In this document: one piece after another, positions 1 through 6,127 of the stretch
Layout of the letters: each line of letters begins with the position of its first letter
Numbering within the stretch: the stretch's first letter is position 1
NCBI GenBank assembly: GCA_018240935.1
Contig: JAFEEV010000254.1
Coordinates: 1 to 6,928 of the forward strand
Direction: 5' to 3'
DNA: 6,928 nucleotides
From: Pseudomonadota bacterium
GTDB taxonomy: Bacteria; Pseudomonadota; Gammaproteobacteria; Burkholderiales; Nitrosomonadaceae
Position numbers and translations under genes: made by a program
Notes under the pieces: generated by a model
The model's input: only the letters and a program-made list of their open reading frames with translations
Database searches by the model: none
Told to the model about the DNA's origin: nothing

Positions 1-2126
1 ATAGTCGCGCCTGAGACACCTTGTACTCTACGATAATTACTTTCCAGACTTTTAATCACCACTTGATGCTGGCCAATTAAATCATCCACAAATAATGCTG
101 CTTTATGGCCTTCAGCTTCAAGAATAACCAGAATTCCTTCGTGCACTGCGGTCACATTGGGATGCAAGTTGAAAACTTCATGTAATGCAATCACAGGTAG
201 ATACTCGCCGCGCACCTGCACTACCCGTCCGTGACCGCTGACCGTTTTAATATCGGCAGCGGTAGGTTGCATTGATTCGATAATGTAGTTGAGCGGCACA
301 ATAAACATTTGATCCCCGACCGCCACTGACAATCCATCAAGAATTGCCAGCGTTAACGGCAATCGGATCGATATACGTGTACCTACGCCGAGTGCCGACT
401 CAATATCAATCCGCCCCCCCATACTTTGAATATTACGTTTTACAACATCCATGCCTACACCGCGGCCAGAAACATCAGTAACTGTCTCCGCAGTAGAGAA
501 ACCTGCTTCAAATATCAGTAACCAAACTTCTTGATCGGACATTCCATCAGTAACCGGTAATCCCCGTTCCTTGGCTTTGGCAAGAATTTTTCCACGATTC
601 AAACCGGCGCCGTCGTCACTGACCTCAATTACGATACTGCCTCCCTGATGAAAAGCACGTAATGTGATCGTGCCTTGCGCAGGTTTACCCGCCGCAACAC
701 GTTTTTCGGCCACTTCGATACCATGATCAAGACTATTTCTCACCAAGTGTGTCAACGGATCGGCAATTTTCTCGATCAAGCCTTTATCGAGTTCTGTGTT
801 TTCACCAACGGTTTTCAGTTCAACGCGCTTATTTAATTTCGCTGCCAAATCACGCACAACCCGCGGGTATCGGCTAAACACAAAACTGATCGGCATCATT
901 CGGATCGACATTACAGACTCTTGCAAATCTCGCGTATTTCTTTCCAATTGACTCATTCCGCTCAGCAGTTTCTCAAAAATAACCGGATCGAGTTGCGAAG
1001 CTGTTTGCGCAAGCATTGCTTGAGTTATAACTAATTCACCAACAAGGTTAATCATTTGATCAACCTTCTCTATGCTGACGCGTATTGACGAAGTTTCATT
1101 AGTCGAAGCGGCAGCAGCAGCACCTGCCTTGCTCGCAGGCTTATTCACTGTACTTTGCGCTTCATTCTTGCTGCCTTGAACAATCTGTTGTTGCCCGGAG
1201 CTCATTTGCGATTCAGAACCATCGAGTTCTTTTGGCGCAGCAGGAGCGCCGGGAAAGAAACCGTAACCCGGCGCCGGCGGTAACTCAGCCATTGAAAGCT
1301 CATCTTCATGACTGAGATGATCGGTGGTACTGCTGACATCATCTGAGACATTTTCTTCAGTCTCGGCAGTTTCCGTAAAACGATTTGTTTCTGCTTCAAT
1401 TTTCAGGTTTGCTGGATCGACAACAAATGCCAATGTTTCCCAAATATCTTCTTCACTACTGCCTGTCGAGAGCCTTAACTTAAAGCGGCCACTTTTATCA
1501 GCTGGTGACTGCTCTTCAAGATCACCCAGACGCTTCAGATTAGTGAATAAGTTTTCTATGGCGGCATCACCCAGACCTGCGCCGGAAAACTCAATACAAT
1601 ACGGTTGCTTCGGTGAAACATCTTTCGTTGGCACATTAACGGCAACTTCAGCATCATGACTCACATCGGCTTCTACGGTTGCCGCACCAAGCTTAATATT
1701 TGCAGCAGCTATCGCTTCGTCGGGCAACTGATTTTGTGTTTCATCACTGAGCCTCTTCAACTCTTCACACACCTCAGCTGCAACCGCCGGATCTGCTTCG
1801 CCCTCTCCACGATGCCCAGCCAATTGCGCTTTAATGACATCCCCTGCTCTCAAAAAAGCATCTACCATCTCACTGCGAACTGCGAGTTCCCCTTTGCGCA
1901 ATCTATCCAGCAATGTCTCCAACATATGCGTCATCTCCGTCATATCTGTAAAACCAAAAGTGCCCGCTCCACCCTTGATAGAATGTGCCGCACGGAATAT
2001 AGCGTTTAAATCTTCCAAATCTGGCGAATTTACATCGAGCCTCAGCAAGCATGCTTCCATATCCGCAAGTAACTCTGAGGATTCTTCAAAAAAAATTTCA
2101 TAAAACTGTTCGAGATCTGTACTCAT
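1..2126 (-). CDS. cheA: Chemotaxis histidine kinase CheA (3' end beyond window)
   Basis: CheA is the cytoplasmic kinase of chemoreceptor arrays. It autophosphorylates on a histidine and passes the phosphate to CheY and CheB. The frame is open for 708 residues from ATG 2126-2124, preceded by AAGG at 2133-2136 with a 6-nt gap. Visible domains: P1 HPt with the phosphorylated His48 in AHSIKGG; P2, a CheY-docking region at about 170-242, recognisable by its E. coli-like spacing; a low-complexity linker with a run of alanines near 335; P3 dimerisation from about 346; P4 ATPase with N-box HLVRN (His460, Asn464), G1 DDGAGL (504-509), G2 GRGVGMD (554-560) and G3 GVGTR (580-584); and the CheW-like P5 from about 590. 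It breaks off in P5 within GVSGAT, a motif that in E. coli CheA lies roughly 40 residues from the end, so the full protein is probably near 750 residues. All key residues are intact and I saw no frameshift. It follows the receiver gene by 140 nt, probably in one operon. Confidence 0.97.
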   Translation of the reverse strand, partial: MSTDLEQFYEIFFEESSELLADMEACLLRLDVNSPDLEDLNAIFRAAHSIKGGAGTFGFTDMTEMTHMLETLLDRLRKGELAVRSEMVDAFLRAGDVIKAQLAGHRGEGEADPAVAAEVCEELKRLSDETQNQLPDEAIAAANIKLGAATVEADVSHDAEVAVNVPTKDVSPKQPYCIEFSGAGLGDAAIENLFTNLKRLGDLEEQSPADKSGRFKLRLSTGSSEEDIWETLAFVVDPANLKIEAETNRFTETAETEENVSDDVSSTTDHLSHEDELSMAELPPAPGYGFFPGAPAAPKELDGSESQMSSGQQQIVQGSKNEAQSTVNKPASKAGAAAAASTNETSSIRVSIEKVDQMINLVGELVITQAMLAQTASQLDPVIFEKLLSGMSQLERNTRDLQESVMSIRMMPISFVFSRYPRVVRDLAAKLNKRVELKTVGENTELDKGLIEKIADPLTHLVRNSLDHGIEVAEKRVAAGKPAQGTITLRAFHQGGSIVIEVSDDGAGLNRGKILAKAKERGLPVTDGMSDQEVWLLIFEAGFSTAETVTDVSGRGVGMDVVKRNIQSMGGRIDIESALGVGTRISIRLPLTLAILDGLSVAVGDQMFIVPLNYIIESMQPTAADIKTVSGHGRVVQVRGEYLPVIALHEVFNLHPNVTAVHEGILVILEAEGHKAALFVDDLIGQHQVVIKSLESNYRRVQGVSGAT

Positions 2127-2235
2127 AGGTAACCTTGTTTTACGTTGAGTTATTAGGCAAGCACCCTAAAGAAATGAGCAATAAACAAAAGGCAAGAATA
2201 GATACTCACTCTTCGAAACAAAATTAGTCATACAC

Positions 2236-2256
2236 AACCCATGCATCCAACGGGTT
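2236..2256 (-). other. Small hairpin between cheY and cheA
   Basis: Arms AACCC (2252-2256) and GGGTT (2236-2240, minus-strand sense) can pair. One G-U and one U-A pair extend the stem to about 7 bp around a 7-nt loop. It lies about 10 nt past the stop of the receiver gene. No T-run follows it on the minus strand, so it does not look like an intrinsic terminator. It may be a processing or stability element that adjusts the cheY to cheA ratio, or chance. The rest of the 140-nt gap shows only the cheA ribosome binding site. Confidence 0.3.
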
Positions 2257-2266
2257 ACAGCGATAT

Positions 2267-2632
2267 CTAACCAATAACCTTACCGATTACTTCCAGCAAT
2301 CGCTTTGGATCGAATGGCTTTACCAGCCAGCCGGTAGCGCCCGCCGCTCTGCCTTTTGCTTTAATTTCATCACCGGACTCAGTCGTTAGAATCAATATAG
2401 GAATATTCTTGTAATGCGCCAGCTTGCGGAGTAATTCAAGTAATTTCAGCCCATCCATGCGCGGCATATTGATATCAGTCAACACCAAATTAACCTGATG
2501 ATAATTAGCTTTATCTAGAGCATCCTGCCCATCTACTGCTTGAATGACTTCATATCCGGCTCCTTTTAGCGTAAAAGCAACCATTTGCCGGATGGAAGCT
2601 GAATCATCCACTGCAAGTATTGTCTTAGCCAT
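2267..2632 (-). CDS. cheY: CheY-type single-domain response regulator
   Basis: This is a stand-alone receiver of 121 residues, slightly shorter than E. coli CheY, with no output domain. The acidic pair is Asp9-Asp10, the phosphoacceptor is Asp53 (LTDINMP), the switch Thr is Thr83 and the conserved Lys is Lys105 (KPF). The spacings 53-83-105 equal the 57-87-109 spacings of E. coli CheY. The aromatic switch position (Tyr106 in E. coli) is Trp102 here, in GATGWLVKPFDP. The start at 2632 has AGGAG at 2641-2645 with an 8-nt gap and a second weaker TAAGG closer in. It sits between the CheZ-like gene (66-nt gap) and cheA, so CheA is its likely kinase and the flagellar motor switch its likely target. 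The Trp-containing form also occurs in receivers of other chemosensory and type IV pilus (PilG/PilH-like) systems, so motor binding is inferred, not shown. Confidence 0.93.
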   Translation of the reverse strand: MAKTILAVDDSASIRQMVAFTLKGAGYEVIQAVDGQDALDKANYHQVNLVLTDINMPRMDGLKLLELLRKLAHYKNIPILILTTESGDEIKAKGRAAGATGWLVKPFDPKRLLEVIGKVIG

Positions 2633-2698
2633 TTACCTTACTCCTCTTACCTATATTATTCGTTCATTTGATAGAAATATGCATACCAGGCAATGCGG

Positions 2699-3274
2699 CT
2701 AGAAAAGCTCAATATCACCCATCTGCATACCTTGTTGTACTACCGGCTTTCTTTTACTTTTAGTTTTTGCCATCCCCACTGCCTTAGAAATTCCTTCTTG
2801 CATTGCATCAAATGCATTCTTTCCTGCATTTTCTTTCCAGCTTCCTTTTCGATCGATGCGTTGCAATTCGATATTCAGTGCTTCCACTTGACCAGCAGTA
2901 TGTGCGAGTAATTGCGTCACCAGATCACCAAACTGTAATGAAGTGATTGCCATTTCCAGTTCCTGCTCTATCTTGTCGGCAACCACCATCTGCTTCTCTA
3001 AGAGATTCAGTATGGGTTTGCTCCCCTCCGGAGCTGCCATTTTCTCAATTGCCAAAACCATATCGTGATGAGACTTGGTTAACTTGCTGATATATTTGAA
3101 ACTGACAACCAGATTATTTACTGCATCACTCACAAGCCGATCGACCTGATTCAATTCTCCTTTAATGTTCATAAAGTATTCATCAGCTTCAGCAGTGCAC
3201 AATCCATCATCTTGTTCCATCTCCTGTGCAGTGTAATTACCGCTCTCACCGCCAGCTGCTTGCGTCTCAGCCAT
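2699..3274 (-). CDS. CheZ-like protein, candidate CheY-P phosphatase
   Basis: The protein has 191 residues, close to CheZ length (about 214 in E. coli), and is mainly helical by composition, without signal peptide or membrane segment. Three traits point to CheZ. A central long helical stretch carries QFGDLVTQLL, with Asp117 and Gln121 in the DxxxQ spacing of CheZ Asp143/Gln147 (CheZ has FQDLTGQ). A variable, basic, flexible linker lies at about 142-180. The extreme C-terminus, GDIELF (186-191), is acidic-hydrophobic and ends in Phe, like the CheZ tail that docks on CheY. The gene lies directly upstream of the receiver gene, the reverse of the E. coli cheY-cheZ order. The start is Met at 3274: AAGGAG at 3281-3286 stands 6 nt away, whereas the upstream in-frame ATG at 3280 abuts that motif. 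It could instead be a helical chemotaxis protein of unknown role that shares the Q-F-x-D helix. A strong FliA-like promoter lies about 180 nt upstream. Confidence 0.72.
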   Translation of the reverse strand: MAETQAAGGESGNYTAQEMEQDDGLCTAEADEYFMNIKGELNQVDRLVSDAVNNLVVSFKYISKLTKSHHDMVLAIEKMAAPEGSKPILNLLEKQMVVADKIEQELEMAITSLQFGDLVTQLLAHTAGQVEALNIELQRIDRKGSWKENAGKNAFDAMQEGISKAVGMAKTKSKRKPVVQQGMQMGDIELF

Positions 3275-3280
3275 AATCAT

Positions 3281-3286
3281 CTCCTT
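3281..3286 (-). promoter_or_regulatory. Shine-Dalgarno that fixes the CheZ-like gene start
   Basis: AAGGAG on the minus strand is followed by ATGATTATG. The first ATG (3280-3278) touches the SD and leaves no spacer. The second ATG (3274-3272) has a 6-nt spacer. The second is therefore the start I use, removing two residues from the longest reading frame. Confidence 0.8.
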
Positions 3287-3457
3287 GGCGCTTTGTCTTG
3301 ATCAGAGTTTTTGAAACTAATCCTTCGACCCAGAAAAACTACAACTTATATCGCTCTGATCACTCACATACCCTGCAGATAAAAGCTTTAGAGGTGGGCT
3401 ACGTTAAACGCATGTCAGAGTTCTCGCTTCATCGCAAAGTCATTTATACTCAGTATC

Positions 3458-3484
3458 TTAACGACATAGCACAAAATAACTTTA
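3458..3484 (-). promoter_or_regulatory. FliA (sigma-28) type promoter upstream of the CheZ-like/cheY/cheA operon
   Basis: On the minus strand, TAAAGTTA (3477-3484), an 11-nt spacer and GTCGTTAA (3458-3465) match the enterobacterial FliA consensus TAAAGTTT-N11-GCCGATAA at 13 of 16 positions with exact spacing. Transcription would begin near 3451 and leave a leader of roughly 175 nt before the CheZ-like start. The gap from 3275 to 3572 holds no other convincing signal. I saw no intrinsic terminator behind the EAL-HDOD gene, and the small reading frames in the gap lack ribosome binding sites. FliA control of che genes is well established in enterics; its use here is inferred. Confidence 0.68.
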
Positions 3485-3572
3485 GTTCACAAAAGTAAAA
3501 ACTGCGACACAATTCACATAGAAATCAGCAACCCAGATTTTTTCGCTTATATTGGTTGAAATAGATTCTCAA

Positions 3573-4811
3573 TCAATTCGCCGATTCGCCGATCCGGTTC
3601 GCCCATGCAATGGCTTGTATCTCAATATCCGCTAATTCGCTCAGGCTTAAAAAACCCAATTCGGTCAGCATCGATTGAATTGCGCCAACCTCACCTTTCT
3701 CGTTCGCTTCGACTAAATTCAATTCCTGGCCCAAACGACCTTCCCGGGTCAATAAAGCCTGACTCATGTCGTCTGGAATACCCAATTTATCAACAATTTG
3801 CTGCATCTCAATACCGAGCAATACATCCAGCAAAGATAAAATCCCCACCATAAAAGCTCTTTCCTGGTGGTTTTTGTCATGGGGCCGTTCCGCCGTTGCA
3901 ATTAATTCCATTAATTTTCCACGTGCCGCCGCAGTCTGCATTAATGCATTTGACATACTATCGTCGGACTGATTGGCGGTATAAAGCAGCAGTTGTATCC
4001 ATCGCTGCAGCTGCTTACGGCCCAAGATCATGATGGCATGTTTAATGGAATTGATTTTTTGCGGCAAACCGCTGGCAACGGAATTCACCATGCGCATCAG
4101 GTTATAGCTCAAACCGGGTTGATGTTTAAATTCCCGTTCCAGCTCTTCGATATCGCTATCTCCCATGACCAGTGTCAATAGTTTCAGCAGCGAAAGCTTT
4201 CCCGGATCGGCGCGTTTTACTGACAGCACCTCGGGCCTTGCGAAATAATAGCCTTGGAACATTTGGAAACCTAATTGCATGCAATACTTCTCTTGCTCCC
4301 GGCTTTCCACTTTTAATGCCAGCAGCAATACCGGCCAACGATTCAATTCGGCTACCAGCTTCGCAAGCGCATTTTGTTCCAGTGCAAGCACATCCACCTT
4401 CACAACACTGACGACGGGAAGCAACTGCTCCACCTTGCTATTCATTTCCACAATATTATCCAGTGCAAACTGATAGCCTTTTTGCTTTAACTCGTTACAG
4501 CGCTGCATGAATTCTTCCGTCACCGTCGCCGTTTCTTTTATTTCCAGCACGACATGCTTACTGGGCAATAGACTGATAATGTCACTCATCACCAATTCTG
4601 GATTTGCATTGATGAAGCCGCGCTGCTTACCAAGCACATTCTGGATTCCCAGCTGGCAATAAGCATTGATAATGACATTCGCCGATGCGGATAAATCGTT
4701 TTTTATACTGACCGATTCTTCAGTTTCTTCTTGTCTAAACAGTAACTCAAATGCAACAAGATTTTGATTACGATCTAGAATTGGCTGGCGCCCAAGAAAA
4801 AAACCTTCCAT
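3573..4811 (-). CDS. EAL-HDOD protein with degenerate EAL domain (YuxH/CdgJ-like)
   Basis: The protein has 412 residues, the usual size for the EAL-HDOD family. Residues 1-200 form an EAL domain: GRQPILD (7-13), then AFELLFR with Glu22 and Leu-Leu instead of Ala-Leu. By comparison with active phosphodiesterases, Asn68, Glu90, Asp118, Lys138, Glu169 and Gln186-Gly187 appear kept. The catalytic DDFG is DNIV (118-121), so the second Asp is lost together with the following loop. Residues about 200-390 form an HDOD domain with YNLMRMVNS (236-244) and AIMILGRKQLQRW (259-271). No signal peptide or membrane segment is evident. Loss of phosphodiesterase activity is likely; c-di-GMP binding remains possible. 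Characterised relatives such as CdgJ and GdpM-like proteins affect motility or surface behaviour. The start at 4811 has a G-rich weak SD (GGGGGAA) near 4815-4821. It lies between two cyclases and the chemotaxis genes, with its own FliA-like promoter. Confidence 0.92.
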   Translation of the reverse strand: MEGFFLGRQPILDRNQNLVAFELLFRQEETEESVSIKNDLSASANVIINAYCQLGIQNVLGKQRGFINANPELVMSDIISLLPSKHVVLEIKETATVTEEFMQRCNELKQKGYQFALDNIVEMNSKVEQLLPVVSVVKVDVLALEQNALAKLVAELNRWPVLLLALKVESREQEKYCMQLGFQMFQGYYFARPEVLSVKRADPGKLSLLKLLTLVMGDSDIEELEREFKHQPGLSYNLMRMVNSVASGLPQKINSIKHAIMILGRKQLQRWIQLLLYTANQSDDSMSNALMQTAAARGKLMELIATAERPHDKNHQERAFMVGILSLLDVLLGIEMQQIVDKLGIPDDMSQALLTREGRLGQELNLVEANEKGEVGAIQSMLTELGFLSLSELADIEIQAIAWANRIGESAN

Positions 4812-4855
4812 TTATTCCCCCGCGTTAATTCATCTTCAGAAACAAAAGTTTCAAT

Positions 4856-4882
4856 TCATCGGCTTCATCGCGTGTTTCTTAA
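4856..4882 (-). promoter_or_regulatory. FliA-like promoter for the EAL-HDOD gene
   Basis: On the minus strand, TTAAGAAA (4875-4882), an 11-nt spacer and GCCGATGA (4856-4863) give a near-perfect -10 (7 of 8) and a partial -35 (4 of 8) relative to TAAAGTTT-N11-GCCGATAA. The spacing is exact. Transcription would start near 4849, about 37 nt before the ATG, which is a sensible leader. The rest of the 160-nt gap contains a GCGGCCGC palindrome (4928-4935) and A/T tracts but no clear terminator for the gene before it. Confidence 0.52.
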
Positions 4883-4971
4883 GTATTTTTATGACTCATG
4901 AGCACCACCGATCAAAAACCCTATTTGGCGGCCGCAGAGCATTCAATCAAAAAAGTTTTTGTTTAACCCGA

Positions 4972-5772
4972 CTAGATCAGAGCAGGAATTGCTCGATTCT
5001 TTCCTGTGCGCTTCGCCTGATAAAGTGCTTTATCTGCACGGCTTAGCACTGAATTTTGATGTTCACCGAATGACCGCAGCGCGACACCTGCGCTAAAGGT
5101 TATTGGCAATGTTTGATTATCCGATTGGATCGAGAAGCTTTTTGTCAAATTGTTTTGTATCCGCTGAATAATCGTCAGCGCATCTTGCATTTCCACATCA
5201 GGCAACAAGATCACGAACTCTTCTCCACCGAATCGCGCAACAATATCGGAAGGCCGCAGCGTTTCTTTGGCAACCGCCACCAAATTGATCAGCACACTAT
5301 CGCCGTATTGATGACCCAAGTTATCATTGATCTGTTTGAAGTTATCCAGATCAACCAGAATCACACCCAAGGATTGCGCATTACGATCCGCGCGCGCCGC
5401 CTCACGTTTGAAAATATCCTCTAAACCACGTCGATTAAACGCGCCGGTCATCTGATCCGTTTGCACAAGCTCGCGTAGTTGCTCTAATTCACTCTTCAGT
5501 GACTCAATCTTCTGTTCCGCAACTTTTACTTGTTCCTGCGCTGCAAAAACTTCATCACTAAATCTCAGTCCCCGTGTTTCCGACAAAACGATATCAAGAA
5601 TCCCGATGATCTCATCCGCGTTACTTGTTTTGCGAATCTGCTCAGCATAACGCTCTACTTGCTTATAATAGTCTTCAGAATCAATCATAGGTTTCTGCTC
5701 GCTTTTAATAGCATTTGTCGATTTAACCAATCTCAGCATTCTTTTCTGTTTTTGTTTAATAGCTTCTTGCAT
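4972..5772 (-). CDS. Diguanylate cyclase, GGDEF domain with N-terminal coiled coil
   Basis: The protein has 266 residues, is soluble by composition and makes c-di-GMP from two GTP if active. Residues 1-25 are rich in Lys, Gln and Arg. Residues about 35-105 form a helical module ending in a coiled coil of Lys/Glu/Leu heptads. The GGDEF domain starts at DQMTG (106-110). VDLDNFKQIND carries the metal- and guanine-binding residues, GGEEF is at 182-186, and the inhibitory I-site RxxD (Arg173-Pro-Ser-Asp176) lies exactly five residues ahead. All active-site residues are present, so activity with product inhibition is expected. The start is ATG 5772-5770: GAGGAG at 5780-5785 leaves a 7-nt gap, while the longer frame would use a TTG that overlaps the same motif. 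There is no recognisable sensor such as PAS, GAF or REC, so the input may come through the helical module. It is a full-length paralogue of the upstream cyclase. Confidence 0.93.
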   Translation of the reverse strand: MQEAIKQKQKRMLRLVKSTNAIKSEQKPMIDSEDYYKQVERYAEQIRKTSNADEIIGILDIVLSETRGLRFSDEVFAAQEQVKVAEQKIESLKSELEQLRELVQTDQMTGAFNRRGLEDIFKREAARADRNAQSLGVILVDLDNFKQINDNLGHQYGDSVLINLVAVAKETLRPSDIVARFGGEEFVILLPDVEMQDALTIIQRIQNNLTKSFSIQSDNQTLPITFSAGVALRSFGEHQNSVLSRADKALYQAKRTGKNRAIPALI

Positions 5773-5779
5773 TGCTATT

Positions 5780-5785
5780 CTCCTC
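5780..5785 (-). promoter_or_regulatory. Shine-Dalgarno that fixes the second cyclase start
   Basis: GAGGAG on the minus strand lies 7 nt ahead of ATG 5772-5770. The TTG that opens the longest frame (5787-5785) overlaps this motif and cannot be served by it. Five residues are therefore dropped from the N-terminus. Confidence 0.82.
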
Positions 5786-5862
5786 AATTGACATCATTCA
5801 GTGCAGACTAAACCAGTTCGGGAGATAATTCGTTGGATTGCGAAGGAGAACCCATTCCGATT

Positions 5863-5897
5863 AGACTGCCATGTTGACAACAGTAACAGAGCAGTCT
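5863..5897 (-). repeat. Nested inverted repeat in the leader of the second cyclase gene
   Basis: Perfect 7-bp arms AGACTGC (5863-5869) and GCAGTCT (5891-5897) enclose 21 nt. Inside that is a second perfect dyad, TGTTGACAACA (5872-5882). It lies between the FliA-like -10 and the start codon, so it would be transcribed as a leader hairpin. The inner dyad could equally be a protein-binding operator. It shows no resemblance that I can see to the GEMM c-di-GMP riboswitches. The nearest position to the ATG is about 90 nt away, so it does not mask the SD directly. Confidence 0.5.
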
Positions 5898-5937
5898 GCG
5901 AATGGATTGGATGAATAAAAAGGGAAATCGGTGCTAT

Positions 5938-5965
5938 TTACCGACCAAAAGAATGTAACTATTTA
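5938..5965 (-). promoter_or_regulatory. Possible FliA-like promoter for the second cyclase gene
   Basis: On the minus strand, TAAATAGT (5958-5965), a 12-nt spacer and GTCGGTAA (5938-5945) resemble the FliA consensus. The TAAA core is perfect and the -10 matches 6 of 8, but the spacer is one base longer than ideal. The -10 closely resembles the one before the CheZ-like gene (GTCGTTAA). The leader would be about 160 nt. The 7-mer TAAATAG occurs twice, at 5959-5965 and 5934-5940, 25 bp apart, which could be chance or a regulator site. Confidence 0.36.
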
Positions 5966-6020
5966 CTAAGGAAGCTCGGAAAACTACTGCGCGTGTTCAT
6001 GCTGCGTTAAAATCGGGTTC

Positions 6021-6055
6021 AAAATGCTCATTTACCTTTTGTAAACTGCGCTTTT
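6021..6055. repeat. Imperfect palindrome, possibly in a dispersed intergenic repeat
   Basis: A perfect inner stem TTTAC (6031-6035) / GTAAA (6041-6045) around a 5-nt loop is extended, after mismatches, by AAAA-GC and GC-TTTT on the outside. Being flanked by A and T runs on opposite sides, it could act as a weak terminator in either direction. The surrounding stretch, about 5970-6100, looks to me like repeated intergenic sequence seen in betaproteobacteria, but that is recollection and not a search result. Confidence 0.4.
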
Positions 6056-6101
6056 TCGCCTGATTTTGCCTTGCCTGACCATTGCCCGCTACCTTTTTCA
6101 G

Positions 6102-6120
6102 AACTTCCTAACAAGAAGTT
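6102..6120 (-). other. Hairpin just after the first cyclase stop codon
   Basis: A perfect 6-bp stem, AACTTC (6102-6107) and GAAGTT (6115-6120) around a 7-nt loop, begins about 7 nt past the TAA stop at 6128-6130. The stem is A/T rich and no T-run follows on the minus strand, so a classical intrinsic terminator is not supported. It may protect the 3' end of the message. Confidence 0.3.
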
Positions 6121-6127
6121 GAAGAAA

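Larger units (their letters stand above)
5773..6127 (-). other. 355-nt noncoding region between the two cyclase genes
   Basis: No gene is supportable here. From the stop of the upstream cyclase downward on the minus strand it holds, in order: a hairpin (6102-6120), a stretch at about 5970-6100 that looks like a dispersed intergenic repeat with an imperfect palindrome, a weak FliA-like promoter (5938-5965), a nested inverted repeat (5863-5897) and the SD of the next gene. A 15-codon frame, ATG 6031-6029 to TAG 5986-5984, is preceded by AAGG only 3 nt away and encodes MSILNPILTQHEHAQ. I do not call it a gene. Confidence 0.6.

Noticed and set aside
1202..2103. Several plus- and minus-strand reading frames of 65-117 codons over cheA
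   Set aside because: They lie inside the continuous, motif-rich CheA frame, have no family features and no convincing ribosome binding sites.
3298..3498. Plus-strand frame of 66 codons in the gap before the CheZ-like gene
   Set aside because: It has no Shine-Dalgarno, runs opposite to all genes, has unremarkable composition and overlaps the FliA-type promoter.
3576..3593. Tandem 8-mer ATTCGCCG at the 3' end of the EAL-HDOD gene
   Set aside because: Only two copies within coding sequence; normal codon use explains it.
4928..4935. GCGGCCGC palindrome after the second cyclase
   Set aside because: An 8-bp GC palindrome with no loop and no following T-run is not a terminator; it is probably incidental.
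5773..5931. c-di-GMP riboswitch in the leader of the second cyclase
   Set aside because: The idea is attractive in context, but I see none of the conserved GEMM-I features; the nested dyad is simple and does not match.
5984..6031. 15-codon minus-strand frame with AAGG 3 nt before the ATG
   Set aside because: Too short, spacing too tight, and it sits in probable repeat DNA. Kept only as a note in the gap entry and the repeat finding.
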